Origin: an uncultured Lachnospiraceae bacterium
GTDB lineage: Bacteria > Bacillota > Clostridia > Lachnospirales > Lachnospiraceae
DNA: 64,000 nt
Reading direction: 5' to 3'
NCBI GenBank assembly: GCA_910585345.1
Contig: CAJUDS010000009.1
Location: 1-64,000 of the forward strand
The translations under genes were made by a program, and so were the position numbers. Shown one piece after another: positions 25,629-34,314 of the stretch (position 1 is the stretch's first letter; the number at the start of each line of letters is the position of its first letter). Below the pieces are notes generated by a model. The model was not told the origin of the DNA. It saw only the letters and a program-made list of their open reading frames with translations, and searched no databases.

Positions 25629-27101
25629 CAAGGGAGACAGCAGTCTGCTCACCTGCTCTTTAAAACGGACGGGCAGACGGCGCCCGGCATACAAGTCTTT
25701 TGTAATTTGTGTACACACTTCCAGATCTTTATGAAAGGCTTCTTCCATTCTCTCCGCTTCCCGCTCATCATATACCACTGCATTCACCTCAAAATTCAAA
25801 CAGAAACTGCGGATATCCATATTAGCCGTGCCATAGCAGTACACCTGACTGTCAACAATCAATCCTTTGGCATGCAGAAATCCGTTGTCATACGTATAGC
25901 AGTTGGCGCCTGCCATGACCAGATCGCCGATATAAGAGTATGTGGCCCAGTAAACAAACGGATGATCCGGTTTACAGGGAATCATAACATTAACCGACAC
26001 GCCGGAATACGCCGCTACAATCAGCGCGTTAAAAACCGCATCATCCGGAACAAAATACGGCGTCTGGATATAAATGCTTTTTTCCGCTTTGTGAATCAGA
26101 CGCAGGTAATTGTTTCTGATATTCTGCAGCTTGGAATCAGGACCGCTGGAAATAATCTGTATCTGACTGCTGCCCAGTTTTTCCTGCGGATGTTTGAAAT
26201 ATTTTTCTTCATCACTTTCATTCAACAGATTTTTGCCGGCCGCATAGTTCCAATCCAGAATAAACCGCAGCGCCAGACTGGCGGCCGCCGCCCCTTCAAT
26301 ACGCAGATGGGTATCGCGCCAATAGCCAAACTTATCATCCAGACCAATGTATTCTTTTCCCACATTAAAGCCGCCCACATAACCGATCATACCGTCAATC
26401 ACGGCAATTTTCCTGTGATTGCGGTAATTCATGCGCAGATTCAGCCTTCCCAGCAGCGGCGGAAAAAAGATCGCCGTATGGATGCCGCAGGAACGTAATC
26501 TTTTCCAGCATCTGCCAGAAATGAACCGCCCTCCCATCCCATCGCACAAAATACGAATCTCTACGCCTTCCCTCGCTTTTTCCACCAATATATCTTTGAT
26601 GCGGCTGAACAACACATCATCTTTTATAATATAATACTGCATATGAATAAATTCTCTGGCATTGCGCATATCCTCAAGCAGTGCGCCGAATTTCTCATTG
26701 CCGTCCGTAAAAATCTTCACCCGGTTATTGTCCGTCAGTACCGAACCCGCACTCTCCAGATTATAGTAAATCAGATCCGAATACTTTTTCAGATGGGGAG
26801 AACTTTCCTGCAGCGCTTTCGTCCGTATACTTGCCTCCTGGCTGCTGATTGCCTCATGGATGTGGTCCTCCACCTCTTTCGTATGAAACATCTTACTCTT
26901 ATGCATGTCGCCGCCGATCAGCAGATAAAAAATGAACCCCACAATCGGAATGAAATATAACAGCAGCAGCCATGTCCACACAGACGTTGGATTTTTGCGC
27001 TGAAAAAATATAATGACAATCGACAGGATACAATTGATGATCAGAAGATGCCGGAACGGAAATATCAGTATGTCCCATGCCGTTTTGTATATCATATCCA
27101 T
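25623..27101 (-). CDS. cls: cardiolipin synthase
   Basis: Cls joins two phosphatidylglycerols to make cardiolipin at the membrane. The 492-aa protein has two N-terminal membrane helices (about 8-60), then two phospholipase D signatures: HRKIAVIDGMIGYVGGFN and HAKGLIVDSQVYCYGTANMD. The ATG at 27101 is preceded by GGAGGT 6 nt away and starts MDMIYKTAW; the longer in-frame start would overlap the divergent gene at 27200. It is monocistronic. Confidence 0.94.
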   Translation of the reverse strand: MDMIYKTAWDILIFPFRHLLIINCILSIVIIFFQRKNPTSVWTWLLLLYFIPIVGFIFYLLIGGDMHKSKMFHTKEVEDHIHEAISSQEASIRTKALQESSPHLKKYSDLIYYNLESAGSVLTDNNRVKIFTDGNEKFGALLEDMRNAREFIHMQYYIIKDDVLFSRIKDILVEKAREGVEIRILCDGMGGRFISGRCWKRLRSCGIHTAIFFPPLLGRLNLRMNYRNHRKIAVIDGMIGYVGGFNVGKEYIGLDDKFGYWRDTHLRIEGAAAASLALRFILDWNYAAGKNLLNESDEEKYFKHPQEKLGSSQIQIISSGPDSKLQNIRNNYLRLIHKAEKSIYIQTPYFVPDDAVFNALIVAAYSGVSVNVMIPCKPDHPFVYWATYSYIGDLVMAGANCYTYDNGFLHAKGLIVDSQVYCYGTANMDIRSFCLNFEVNAVVYDEREAERMEEAFHKDLEVCTQITKDLYAGRRLPVRFKEQVSRLLSPLL

Positions 27102-27139
27102 AAAATTACCTCCGGTCAGGATAAGTATAACATGACTTC

Positions 27140-27168
27140 TTGCTTTCTCCACAAAAAAATGGTAAAAT
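27140..27168 (+). promoter_or_regulatory. promoter of the membrane-anchored unknown at 27.2 kb
   Basis: TTGCTT (27140-27145), a 17-nt spacer and TAAAAT (27163-27168) precede the GTG start at 27200. Confidence 0.6.
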
Positions 27169-27199
27169 AAGTGCGGTATTAAATTGCAGGAGGTATGCC

Positions 27200-27676
27200 G
27201 TGAGTACAGGAACAATTGTATTATTATCTATATTGGCGGTTCTTATCATTGCCGTAGTAGTTCTCTATTTTTTAGGAAAAAAAGCACAGAAAAAACAGGA
27301 AGAGCAGCAGGCGCAGATCGAAGCCAATAAGCAGTCCGTCACCATGCTGATTATCGACAAAAAACGAATGCCCCTGAAAGACTCGGGGCTGCCACAGTTT
27401 GTGATCGACCAGACGCCCAAGTATCTGCGCCGGTCTAAAATGCCCATTGTCAAAGCAAAAGTAGGGCCTCAGATGATGTCCCTTATATGCGATGAGAAAA
27501 TTTTTGATTCTGTTCCGGTGAAGAAAGAAGTAAAGGCCATGGTAAGCGGCATTTACATCATAAGCGTAAGAGGGCTCCACGGAAAACCGATTCAGCAACA
27601 GCCGAAAAAGAAAGGCTTTTTCAAGCGTGCTCTGGAAAAGGCACAGGAAAAAGCCGGTGCAAAACCAATCAAATAA
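27200..27676 (+). CDS. unrecognised membrane-anchored basic protein
   Basis: I do not recognise a named family. The 158-aa product has one N-terminal membrane helix (about residues 5-25, VLLSILAVLIIAVVVLYFLG), a Lys/Gln-rich stretch, then a small soluble part (SVTMLIIDKKRMPL...VKAKVGPQMMSLICD) and a very basic C-terminal tail. The charge pattern suggests the C-terminus is inside the cell. The start is GTG at 27200 with GGAGG 7 nt upstream; it would be missed if only ATG were used. It is divergent from cls and convergent to the DUF1934 gene with 1 nt between stops. Confidence 0.75.
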   Translation: MSTGTIVLLSILAVLIIAVVVLYFLGKKAQKKQEEQQAQIEANKQSVTMLIIDKKRMPLKDSGLPQFVIDQTPKYLRRSKMPIVKAKVGPQMMSLICDEKIFDSVPVKKEVKAMVSGIYIISVRGLHGKPIQQQPKKKGFFKRALEKAQEKAGAKPIK

Positions 27677-27677
27677 A

Positions 27678-28148
27678 TCATCCTGGAAAGAATCCCTGCA
27701 CTTCATGTGCCGGGATTTTTCTTTCTTCTTTAGCCCTCACATCCATGGATATTTTACAGTCAGCCAAATGCTCGTAATTGATTTCCAGAGCATAATCCAC
27801 ATCTACATGAATCTGTGCTTCCTCTTCCTCGACCTGAATCTGACGCGTATCAATACCGATCAGGATACTGCCGAACGGTGTCCGGTAGTCCGTCATATTT
27901 TTCTTTTTTTCCTCAAATATCATATGCACATTGATCAGTCCGCGTTTTGTCAGATCAAGTGTCTGTCCGTTCCATTTGATAATATTTTTTGTGATATCAC
28001 GAAAACCTTCTGTAGCTTCCTCATAAATAACATAATGGTTATTGTTTCTTTTATAGTATTCCGCCGCCGTTATCGTTTCCAGATCATTTGCCTCGTCTGC
28101 GCCTTCAAACTGCAGCCCTCGTATGGAGAGCAGTACATCTTTTGTCAT
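27678..28148 (-). CDS. DUF1934 (YwiB-family) calycin-like protein
   Basis: The 156-aa protein matches the DUF1934 pattern of Firmicutes: VLLSIRGLQFEG, the central NHYVIYEEATEGF, and DVDYALEINYEHLADCKISMDVR. The fold is a small lipocalin-like barrel and the function is not known. AGAGGT precedes the ATG, and the gene follows murI after 9 nt, so it is the last gene of the ispE-gntR-murI run. Confidence 0.85.
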   Translation of the reverse strand: MTKDVLLSIRGLQFEGADEANDLETITAAEYYKRNNNHYVIYEEATEGFRDITKNIIKWNGQTLDLTKRGLINVHMIFEEKKKNMTDYRTPFGSILIGIDTRQIQVEEEEAQIHVDVDYALEINYEHLADCKISMDVRAKEERKIPAHEVQGFFPG

Positions 28149-28157
28149 ATGCTACCT

Positions 28158-28976
28158 CTAAAATTCTTCTATATTGATTGTTTTTGCTGAAAGAATGCCA
28201 TATTTGATAATGGAATTCGCAAATTTTATAAATCTCTCCGCACCGTCGCTCACAAAAAAACGATACTGATTCGTACCAAGCTCATGGCTTTGTCCATTCA
28301 GCATTTTTTCCTGTTCCAATAGTTTTCTCAATTCCCGCGCCGTTTCATACGCGGGATTGACAAGCGTCACGCCTTCTCCCATTACTTTTCCCACCGTAGA
28401 GCGGATGAGAGGGTAATGTGTACAACCTAATATCAAAGTATCAATCCCACTGTCAATCAGACTGCTCAAATACCGCATGGCAATCTCGTCTGTAACAGGG
28501 TCATTCAGCAGCCCTTCCTCCACCAGTGACACAAACAGGGGACAGGCTTTGCCTAATACTTCTGCATCGGGGTTTATCTCTTTTATGTATCGGGTATAAA
28601 TCCGGCTTCCTATAGTGGCTTCCGTGCCAATCACGCCTATTTTTCTATTTTTTGTCGTATCAGCCGCAACCCTTGCCCCTGGCTTTACGACACCGATCAC
28701 CGGTATATCCGCCTCTTTTTCAATCTCATCCAGCGCATAGGCGCTCACCGTATTACAGGCAGCCACAATTGCCTTTACGTCCTGCTTTTTTAAAAAACGG
28801 ACAATCTGTCTGGAATATCTGGTTACTGTCTCCTTTGATTTCGTACCGTACGGTACCCTCGCCGTATCTCCAAAATAAACAATTCTCTCATTGGGAATCT
28901 GACGCATAATCTCCCGCACTACGGTAAGTCCTCCGATTCCCGAGTCGAAAACTCCTATTGGTGCACTATTATTCAT
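28158..28976 (-). CDS. murI: glutamate racemase
   Basis: MurI supplies D-glutamate for peptidoglycan. The 272-aa protein has the family landmarks: GVFDSGIGGLTV at the N-terminus, the first catalytic cysteine in VAACNTVSAYAL and the second in LILGCTHYPLI. Its start overlaps the stop of the small membrane gene upstream by 8 nt. Confidence 0.96.
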   Translation of the reverse strand: MNNSAPIGVFDSGIGGLTVVREIMRQIPNERIVYFGDTARVPYGTKSKETVTRYSRQIVRFLKKQDVKAIVAACNTVSAYALDEIEKEADIPVIGVVKPGARVAADTTKNRKIGVIGTEATIGSRIYTRYIKEINPDAEVLGKACPLFVSLVEEGLLNDPVTDEIAMRYLSSLIDSGIDTLILGCTHYPLIRSTVGKVMGEGVTLVNPAYETARELRKLLEQEKMLNGQSHELGTNQYRFFVSDGAERFIKFANSIIKYGILSAKTINIEEF

Positions 28977-29277
28977 CCTCTTTTCCTCTTATCCCCAGAA
29001 CTGCTTCCACAAATCTGCTTTTAATCTTCACCCTGCCAGGTTCTGCCTCCAGCATGGAGAAAAACGCTTCCGTACCGGACAATGCCGGGCATTTTTCTGT
29101 ACCTCTATTCCCGGCATCTTTTTCTGCCTCTGTCTCTTCCCAAACTGCCTGAAAGGTATCTTCTGTCAGACTGAAATTCGGATACAAAATCCCCCACCAT
29201 CCTGCAGATAATATGGCCAGAAGGGCCAACTGTCCTATATATATGTGAATACCGCATTTTTTTATACATGCTCTCAT
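28969..29277 (-). CDS. unrecognised small membrane protein upstream of murI
   Basis: This 102-aa product has a single N-terminal hydrophobic segment (about 13-32, GQLALLAILSAGWWGILYP) and an acidic, then basic, soluble tail. No family is recognised. GGAG lies 9 nt before the ATG, and the stop overlaps murI, which supports it being translated. It lies in the gntR-murI gap of the run. Confidence 0.6.
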   Translation of the reverse strand: MRACIKKCGIHIYIGQLALLAILSAGWWGILYPNFSLTEDTFQAVWEETEAEKDAGNRGTEKCPALSGTEAFFSMLEAEPGRVKIKSRFVEAVLGIRGKEDE

Positions 29278-29331
29278 GACGCCGCTCTCCTTTTGTTTCT
29301 TTTATGGAAAGCTTCGCCATTTTTTCGTTTT

Positions 29332-30036
29332 TTATTCAGCCGCAGCCATTTTTTCCACCCCATGCTCTTTCTTTATTTTCCGCATAATAGCCTCTTCCTG
29401 GTTATCAATATGCGTCTTTACGGTCTGTGCTGCCTTTCTTTTATCCTTTTCCATAATGCTTTCAAACATCATTCTGTGTTCCTGCATAATCTGCGGATGT
29501 TTACTCACGTCTTTAATATATTCAAACCGGTAACGGTACATCTGCTCTCCCAGATTGCTCACGAGCTGCGTGAGCCTGACATTTCCTGAAGCCTCCACAA
29601 TCGCATCATGAAAAGCTACGTCTGCGCTCGCTATCGCGCCTGTATCTCCTGTATGCACCGCAGTTTCCACCTGGCAAAGCCGCTTTTCCAGTTCCTGCTT
29701 TTTCTCTTCCGTAATTCTCTCACAGGCCAACTCAATCGCCAGGCTTTCCAGAGCCTGCCTGACTTCCAGCACATCCTGCAGATTTTTTTCCGTAATATTG
29801 GCAACCTCCGCTCCCCTTCTCGGAATCATCGTCACCAATCCTTCCAGTTCCAGCTTCCGTATCGCTTCCCTGATCGGCGTCCGGCTCACACCCAGCCGCT
29901 TTGCCAGATGGATTTCCATCAGCCGCTCTCCCGGTTTTAATTCCCCTGTCAGAATCCCTTTTCGCAAAGTCTTGAATACAACATCCCGCAAAGGCAGGAA
30001 CTCATCCATATTCACCTGCAGATTTTCCTCTTTCAT
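29332..30036 (-). CDS. GntR-family regulator, FadR/FCD subfamily
   Basis: The 234-aa protein has a winged helix at about 12-80 (RLMEIHLAKRLGVSRTPIREAIRKLELEGLV) and an all-helical FCD ligand domain (about 90-220) with the usual metal-site residues (DVAFHDAIV ... EHRMMFESI). FCD regulators bind small organic acids. It follows ispE by 12 nt, so it may control the run it belongs to; an inverted repeat at the run's promoter (30949-30970) is a candidate operator. The ligand is unknown. Confidence 0.9.
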   Translation of the reverse strand: MKEENLQVNMDEFLPLRDVVFKTLRKGILTGELKPGERLMEIHLAKRLGVSRTPIREAIRKLELEGLVTMIPRRGAEVANITEKNLQDVLEVRQALESLAIELACERITEEKKQELEKRLCQVETAVHTGDTGAIASADVAFHDAIVEASGNVRLTQLVSNLGEQMYRYRFEYIKDVSKHPQIMQEHRMMFESIMEKDKRKAAQTVKTHIDNQEEAIMRKIKKEHGVEKMAAAE

Positions 30037-30048
30037 TTATATCCCCCA

Positions 30049-30927
30049 TTACATTTCGATACATGTTGTTCCCGTAAATACAGTGGAAAATACATGTTTT
30101 GCGAGTCCGCATGCCTGAACTCTTCTGCAAGCCCGTTCCGCCGCCTCTCTGTCCTTGAAAATACCGAACACCGTAGGACCGCTGCCGCTCATTAACGCGC
30201 CCACAGCCTCATTTTCCATGAGTTTTCCCTTGATCTGCGCAATGACAGGGTATTCTTTCTCTACCACTGTCTCCAGAATATTTTCCATGTGCGCACACAT
30301 TCCATACAAATCGCCTCTGCGGATTGCCGCTTCCACACCGTCGATATCAGGATGACGGTCCCTTGTCTCCACATGCAGATTTTCATACACATATTTTGTA
30401 GAAACCGCGAAGTCCGGTTTGACCACTGCAAGATACGCATCCGGCACATCCGGCAGCGGCGTCAGGATTTCCCCGATCCCTTCCGCACGCATCGTACCGC
30501 CTACAAGGCAATATGGCACATCCGCCCCGATCTGCACCGCCAGTTTTTTCATCTCTTCCATCCCCATGCCGAGAGAAAACAGTCTGTTCAGCCCATGAAA
30601 TGTCGCCGCAGCATCACTGCTGCCTCCTGCCATGCCTGCTGCCATGGGAATCCTTTTCTTCAGCGTAATTTTTACCCCGCCTAAAAAAGCATGCTCCTGC
30701 ATCACACGTTTGACTGTTCGAATCACCAGATTTCGTTCATCTGTGGGCAGCTCCCGGTTGTCAGTTTCCAGACAAATCCCTTCCCGTGTCCGTTCAAATG
30801 TCAGCTCGTCATACAGATCTACCGTCTGCATAATCATCCTCACCTCGTGGTATCCGCTTTCCATACGGCGCACCACGTCCAGACCCAGATTTACTTTCGC
30901 CATTGCCTTTAATGTAAATGCTTTCAT
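30049..30927 (-). CDS. ispE: 4-diphosphocytidyl-2-C-methyl-D-erythritol kinase
   Basis: IspE is the GHMP kinase of the MEP isoprenoid pathway. The 292-aa protein has KAMAKVNLGLDVV at the N-terminus, the glycine-rich ATP loop PMAAGMAGGSSDAAATF and a C-terminal LMSGSGPTVFGIF. The ATG at 30927 is chosen because GGAG lies 8 nt upstream; a GTG two codons earlier is possible. It heads the ispE-gntR-membrane protein-murI-DUF1934 run from a strong promoter at 30972-31000. Confidence 0.95.
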   Translation of the reverse strand: MKAFTLKAMAKVNLGLDVVRRMESGYHEVRMIMQTVDLYDELTFERTREGICLETDNRELPTDERNLVIRTVKRVMQEHAFLGGVKITLKKRIPMAAGMAGGSSDAAATFHGLNRLFSLGMGMEEMKKLAVQIGADVPYCLVGGTMRAEGIGEILTPLPDVPDAYLAVVKPDFAVSTKYVYENLHVETRDRHPDIDGVEAAIRRGDLYGMCAHMENILETVVEKEYPVIAQIKGKLMENEAVGALMSGSGPTVFGIFKDREAAERACRRVQACGLAKHVFSTVFTGTTCIEM

Positions 30928-30948
30928 CCCCACATCTCCATTTGTACT

Positions 30949-30970
30949 TTGTATACACCAGATTGTGTAT
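30949..30970. promoter_or_regulatory. candidate operator in the ispE-gntR leader
   Basis: TTGTATACAC at 30949-30958 is close to the FadR-family pattern TNGTNNACNA, and ATACAC (30953-30958) pairs with GTGTAT (30965-30970) across 6 nt. Both lie just downstream of the -10 of a transcript that encodes a GntR regulator. Confidence 0.35.
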
Positions 30971-30971
30971 C

Positions 30972-31000
30972 ATTATATACAATTTCCTGCAAAAAATCAA
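30972..31000 (-). promoter_or_regulatory. promoter of the ispE run
   Basis: TTGATT (30995-31000), a 17-nt spacer and TATAAT (30972-30977) on the minus strand. Confidence 0.75.
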
Positions 31001-31008
31001 TGCTGCTA

Positions 31009-31036
31009 TAAACAATCCTTTCCGTTTAGCCGATAT
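31009..31036 (+). promoter_or_regulatory. sigma-D (flagellar, FliA-type) promoter
   Basis: TAAA (31009-31012), 16 nt, then GCCGATAT (31029-31036). This matches the sigma-D/sigma-28 pattern TAAA-N15-GCCGATAA apart from one extra spacer base and the last base. It drives the unknown protein at 31110. Confidence 0.6.
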
Positions 31037-31109
31037 AAGCAGTAGAAATGAAACAATATCAGCAAAAATTGATACAGGACGTATCAGCACGGACAAGGAG
31101 GTTATCAAC

Positions 31110-31760
31110 ATGAGTGTAAACGGAGTTACATCAGGAAACAGCGTAGATTATAACACCTATACGAATACCAGTACAGGTACGAACAATGCGGCCGCCGATG
31201 TAAAAGCGGAAGATACTTCTTCCAAAAATAACAGTGGCGTCGTTTATGAGAAATCAGAAGAAACCAAAACGGATTCTGCAAAGAAAACATACAAGCCCAA
31301 TACAGAACTTGTAGCCAAATTAAAAGCGGATGCGGAAGCCCGTACCGCACAGATGCGGAATTTGGTAGAAAAGATGATGATGCAGCAGGGAACTGCGTTT
31401 GGCACTGCCAACAATGACAGCATGTGGAAATTCCTGGCAGGCGGTAATTTCACAGTTGACGCTGCCACGAAGGCAAAAGCGCAGGCTGATATTGCAGAGG
31501 ACGGATATTGGGGTGTCAATCAAACGTCTGACCGCATTCTGGATTTTGCAAAGGCGTTGTCCGGCGGTGATCCTGACAAAATCGAGGACATGAAAAATGC
31601 TTTTATCAAAGGATTCAAGCAAGCAACAGGAACATGGGGAAAAGATCTGCCCTCTATCTCATCTAAAACATATGACGCCGTAATGGAAAAATTCGACAAA
31701 TGGGCCGAAGAATCCAAAAAAACCAATACTGTGGAGAATGCAACAGAGTCGCAGGCTTAA
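31110..31760 (+). CDS. unrecognised hydrophilic protein under a flagellar-type promoter
   Basis: The 216-aa product has a low-complexity N-terminus rich in Ser, Thr and Asn (about 1-65), no signal peptide or membrane helix, and an ordered C-terminal half containing EDGYWGVNQTSDRILDFAK, GGDPDKIEDMK and TYDAVMEKFDKWAEE. I recall similar C-terminal halves in proteins of other flagellated bacteria, but no function. AAGGAGG lies 8 nt before the ATG; the longer in-frame start lies upstream of the promoter. With a sigma-D promoter and no signal peptide, it may be a flagellar-export substrate or a cytoplasmic motility factor. This is inference. Confidence 0.7.
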   Translation: MSVNGVTSGNSVDYNTYTNTSTGTNNAAADVKAEDTSSKNNSGVVYEKSEETKTDSAKKTYKPNTELVAKLKADAEARTAQMRNLVEKMMMQQGTAFGTANNDSMWKFLAGGNFTVDAATKAKAQADIAEDGYWGVNQTSDRILDFAKALSGGDPDKIEDMKNAFIKGFKQATGTWGKDLPSISSKTYDAVMEKFDKWAEESKKTNTVENATESQA

Positions 31761-31775
31761 TCGGCAATTACTTAC

Positions 31776-31804
31776 AACGCGAGACGGATTTACCGTCTCG
31801 CGTT
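31776..31804. terminator. bidirectional terminator
   Basis: A perfect 12-bp stem AACGCGAGACGG / CCGTCTCGCGTT with a 5-nt loop and following Ts separates the convergent sigma-D-type gene and sipL. Confidence 0.85.
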
Positions 31805-31809
31805 TTTAC

Positions 31810-33351
31810 TTATCTCACAATTAATATTTTCTCCCCCGCCTTCAGTATATCTCCGCTCAGATGGTTCATTTCCCGAATCTGTTCCAACGGCACATAATAT
31901 CGTTTCCCCAGATTCCAGAGATCGTCTCCCTCCTTTGCGATATAAGCTACAATCCCCGGCAGATCTTTGAGTACGTTTAAATCCGGTTCCGTAATCGAAA
32001 TATCCGTAATCGTATTCTCTTCCATACTGCAGAAACCAAGCAGGCCAAACCCAAGCACTGCTTTCACATCCAGCTCACCACTGCCTAGGACGGCTACCGT
32101 CAGCTGTTCGACAGAAGGTTTTACATCATAGCTGCACGCCTCACCAAGATCCTGCGCCTCCATTTCATATTGAAATGGCAGCTCTGTCTGAAAAGAAAAC
32201 AGTCCTTTTTCGTCGCCGGCCGTATACAATATTTCCACAGCCAGGGTGCCCGCCAGTTCCATGCCATTTTCCGTCAGTTCCATGGAATCCATCATAATTT
32301 CTCCGCTGCTGTGGCAGATTTCACCCAGCTCCGGCACACCTGCCGGCAGACTGACCTGTTCCGTCAGTTTTGTCCTGCCCGATGTACGTACCAGCATACG
32401 GCTAAAGCTCCCCTGTTTTGTAACCGCCTGCACGTCTTTGGATACGCCATATACGTCGCGGAGCGCTTCTATCTGTTCCTCTTCGTACATCTTAATATCC
32501 AAATCCAGTACCAAATCCAGGCAGGCCACTCTCTCCTCTCCGTCAAAATCCGCTCTTGCCTCTGTTTCACTGTGACTGACATGATAAGAAATGTCCGGAA
32601 TCATGGCCTCGCTGCATCCCTGACATTCTATCGTCTCCCGAAACGGTATCGTTTTCTCATAACATTTCAGCGGACGTTCCTCTCCTTCTCCCTCGTACAG
32701 GAAAAACGCCTGTATCTCACCCTGGGCGGCAATCTGCCCATTGAGCGCCTCAAATCCCATACCCGATATCCGCACGTCCTCCCATATAATCTCAAAAATA
32801 TTGGGAAAACTCTGCGGCATCTCAATTTCTTCCTTAAATCGCAGGATATCTTTTTTCTGAATTGCAATCTCCGCTATGGTAAGCAGTTTTTTCTTTGTTT
32901 CAATCGGTTCTTCATGATATAGCTCCACCGCCATTTCTTCATCATATAATTCCTCTACACAAAGACTCAGTGACAGCAGTGCACGTACGCTTAATTTTCT
33001 GGAGTTGATCATGTCAATGCTCATGTTTTCCAATTCCGGCCTCACCTCTACAGTATCGCCGCTGCGTACTCCTTCCATATACACCTGTTCTTCATAAGGA
33101 AGCTGTCCGTCTACCCGGCTTACATTCCCTTCGTCCGTCACATACAAAATGCTGAATACAAGCTTCCCCTTTACGTTTACATGATCTTCCGCCGCCTTTA
33201 TTTCTTCTGTCTTTATTTCTCCTTTTTGCAGAATAAGTCTTTCCATATCCGGCTTCTGGTCCGGCACATTCCGGTCATCTTCCAGTGTGATCTGTGTTGC
33301 CGCTTTACACTTTATACGATCCATATGTATATTCTTTTTGATTAACTCCAT
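31810..33351 (-). CDS. sipL: SipL-type spore coat morphogenesis protein (DUF3794 + LysM)
   Basis: SipL binds SpoIVA and is needed for coat assembly in Clostridioides. The 513-aa protein has DUF3794-type repeats (DMERLILQKGEIKTEEIKA, VKGKLVFSILYVTDEG, and again in the middle and C-terminal parts) and a C-terminal LysM (about 465-512, YIAKEGDDLWNLGKRYYV). GGAGG lies 8 nt before the ATG chosen; an ATG 24 codons upstream would overlap pyrD. A sigma-E-like promoter lies at 33382-33410, consistent with mother-cell expression. Confidence 0.85.
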   Translation of the reverse strand: MELIKKNIHMDRIKCKAATQITLEDDRNVPDQKPDMERLILQKGEIKTEEIKAAEDHVNVKGKLVFSILYVTDEGNVSRVDGQLPYEEQVYMEGVRSGDTVEVRPELENMSIDMINSRKLSVRALLSLSLCVEELYDEEMAVELYHEEPIETKKKLLTIAEIAIQKKDILRFKEEIEMPQSFPNIFEIIWEDVRISGMGFEALNGQIAAQGEIQAFFLYEGEGEERPLKCYEKTIPFRETIECQGCSEAMIPDISYHVSHSETEARADFDGEERVACLDLVLDLDIKMYEEEQIEALRDVYGVSKDVQAVTKQGSFSRMLVRTSGRTKLTEQVSLPAGVPELGEICHSSGEIMMDSMELTENGMELAGTLAVEILYTAGDEKGLFSFQTELPFQYEMEAQDLGEACSYDVKPSVEQLTVAVLGSGELDVKAVLGFGLLGFCSMEENTITDISITEPDLNVLKDLPGIVAYIAKEGDDLWNLGKRYYVPLEQIREMNHLSGDILKAGEKILIVR

Positions 33352-33381
33352 TAAAAATACCTCCATGCTTTTCCTTACACT

Positions 33382-33410
33382 AAAGTATGAAGCATGAAGG
33401 CTCTTTATTC
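33382..33410 (-). promoter_or_regulatory. candidate sigma-E promoter of sipL
   Basis: The minus strand reads GAATAAAG (33403-33410), 13 nt, CATACTTT (33382-33389), near the sigma-E -10 consensus CATACAnT. The -35 abuts the pyrD stop, so sipL is probably separate from the pyrimidine operon. Confidence 0.5.
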
Positions 33411-34313
33411 CTATTTTACACACCCGATAATTTCATGGATATCAGTTATGCCATACTGGCCCATATATGCCTCTATCCCTTCCAGCACCTCCATCGTGGC
33501 GCAGGGATTGACAAAATTCATAGCGCCTACGCTAACTGCTGTCGCGCCTGCCATCAGAAATTCAATAGCGTCCTCACCGTTCGAGATACCGCCCATACCG
33601 ATTATGGGAATCTTCACCGCTTCTGCACACTGGTATACCATCCGTACCGCTATTGGTTTGACAGCCGGTCCTGACATGCCGCCCGTTTTATTTGCCAGCA
33701 CAAACCTTTTTTTATGAATGTCGATTTTCATGCCGGTAATCGTATTGATCAGAGAGATCGCGTCGGCTCCCGCCGCCTCCGCCGCCCTCGCCATCTCCGT
33801 GATATCCGTCACATTAGGACTCAGCTTCATAATAATCGGCTGCCGGGCTCTTTCCTTAATGCGCGACGTGATTTCATACAGACTGTCAGCGTTTTGTCCG
33901 AAAGCGATAGCGCCTTCCTTAACATTGGGACACGATACATTGATCTCCAGCATAGCAGCCTCCGTATCCCGCAGTTTTTCAACCACATCCACATATTCGC
34001 CTATCGTTTTCCCGCATATGTTCACAATCACATTGGTATCATACCGGGCCAGAAATGGTAAATCACGTTCCATAAACACAGAAATACCCGGGTTTTGCAG
34101 GCCGATCGCATTCAGCATACCGCCATATACTTCCGCCACCCGCGGCACAGGATTGCCCGGCCATGGCACAGACGAAACCCCTTTGGTCACGATCCCGCCA
34201 AGACGATTCAAATCCACAAATTCTCCATATTCCATACCGGATCCAAACGTGCCGGACGCTGTCAACACCGGATTTTTAAATGTAACTCCTGCTATTGTCA
34301 CTGCCGTATTCAT
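33411..34313 (-). CDS. pyrD: dihydroorotate dehydrogenase B (NAD+), catalytic subunit
   Basis: PyrD oxidises dihydroorotate to orotate with FMN and passes electrons to PyrK and NAD+. The 300-aa class 1B protein has VTFKNPVLTASGTFGSG, the catalytic cysteine loop LEINVSCPNVKEG and the FMN loop GMGGISNGEDAIEFL. The ATG chosen starts 1 nt after the pyrK stop. It is the last gene of pyrC-pyrK-pyrD. Confidence 0.95.
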   Translation of the reverse strand: MNTAVTIAGVTFKNPVLTASGTFGSGMEYGEFVDLNRLGGIVTKGVSSVPWPGNPVPRVAEVYGGMLNAIGLQNPGISVFMERDLPFLARYDTNVIVNICGKTIGEYVDVVEKLRDTEAAMLEINVSCPNVKEGAIAFGQNADSLYEITSRIKERARQPIIMKLSPNVTDITEMARAAEAAGADAISLINTITGMKIDIHKKRFVLANKTGGMSGPAVKPIAVRMVYQCAEAVKIPIIGMGGISNGEDAIEFLMAGATAVSVGAMNFVNPCATMEVLEGIEAYMGQYGITDIHEIIGCVK

Positions 34314-34314
34314 C

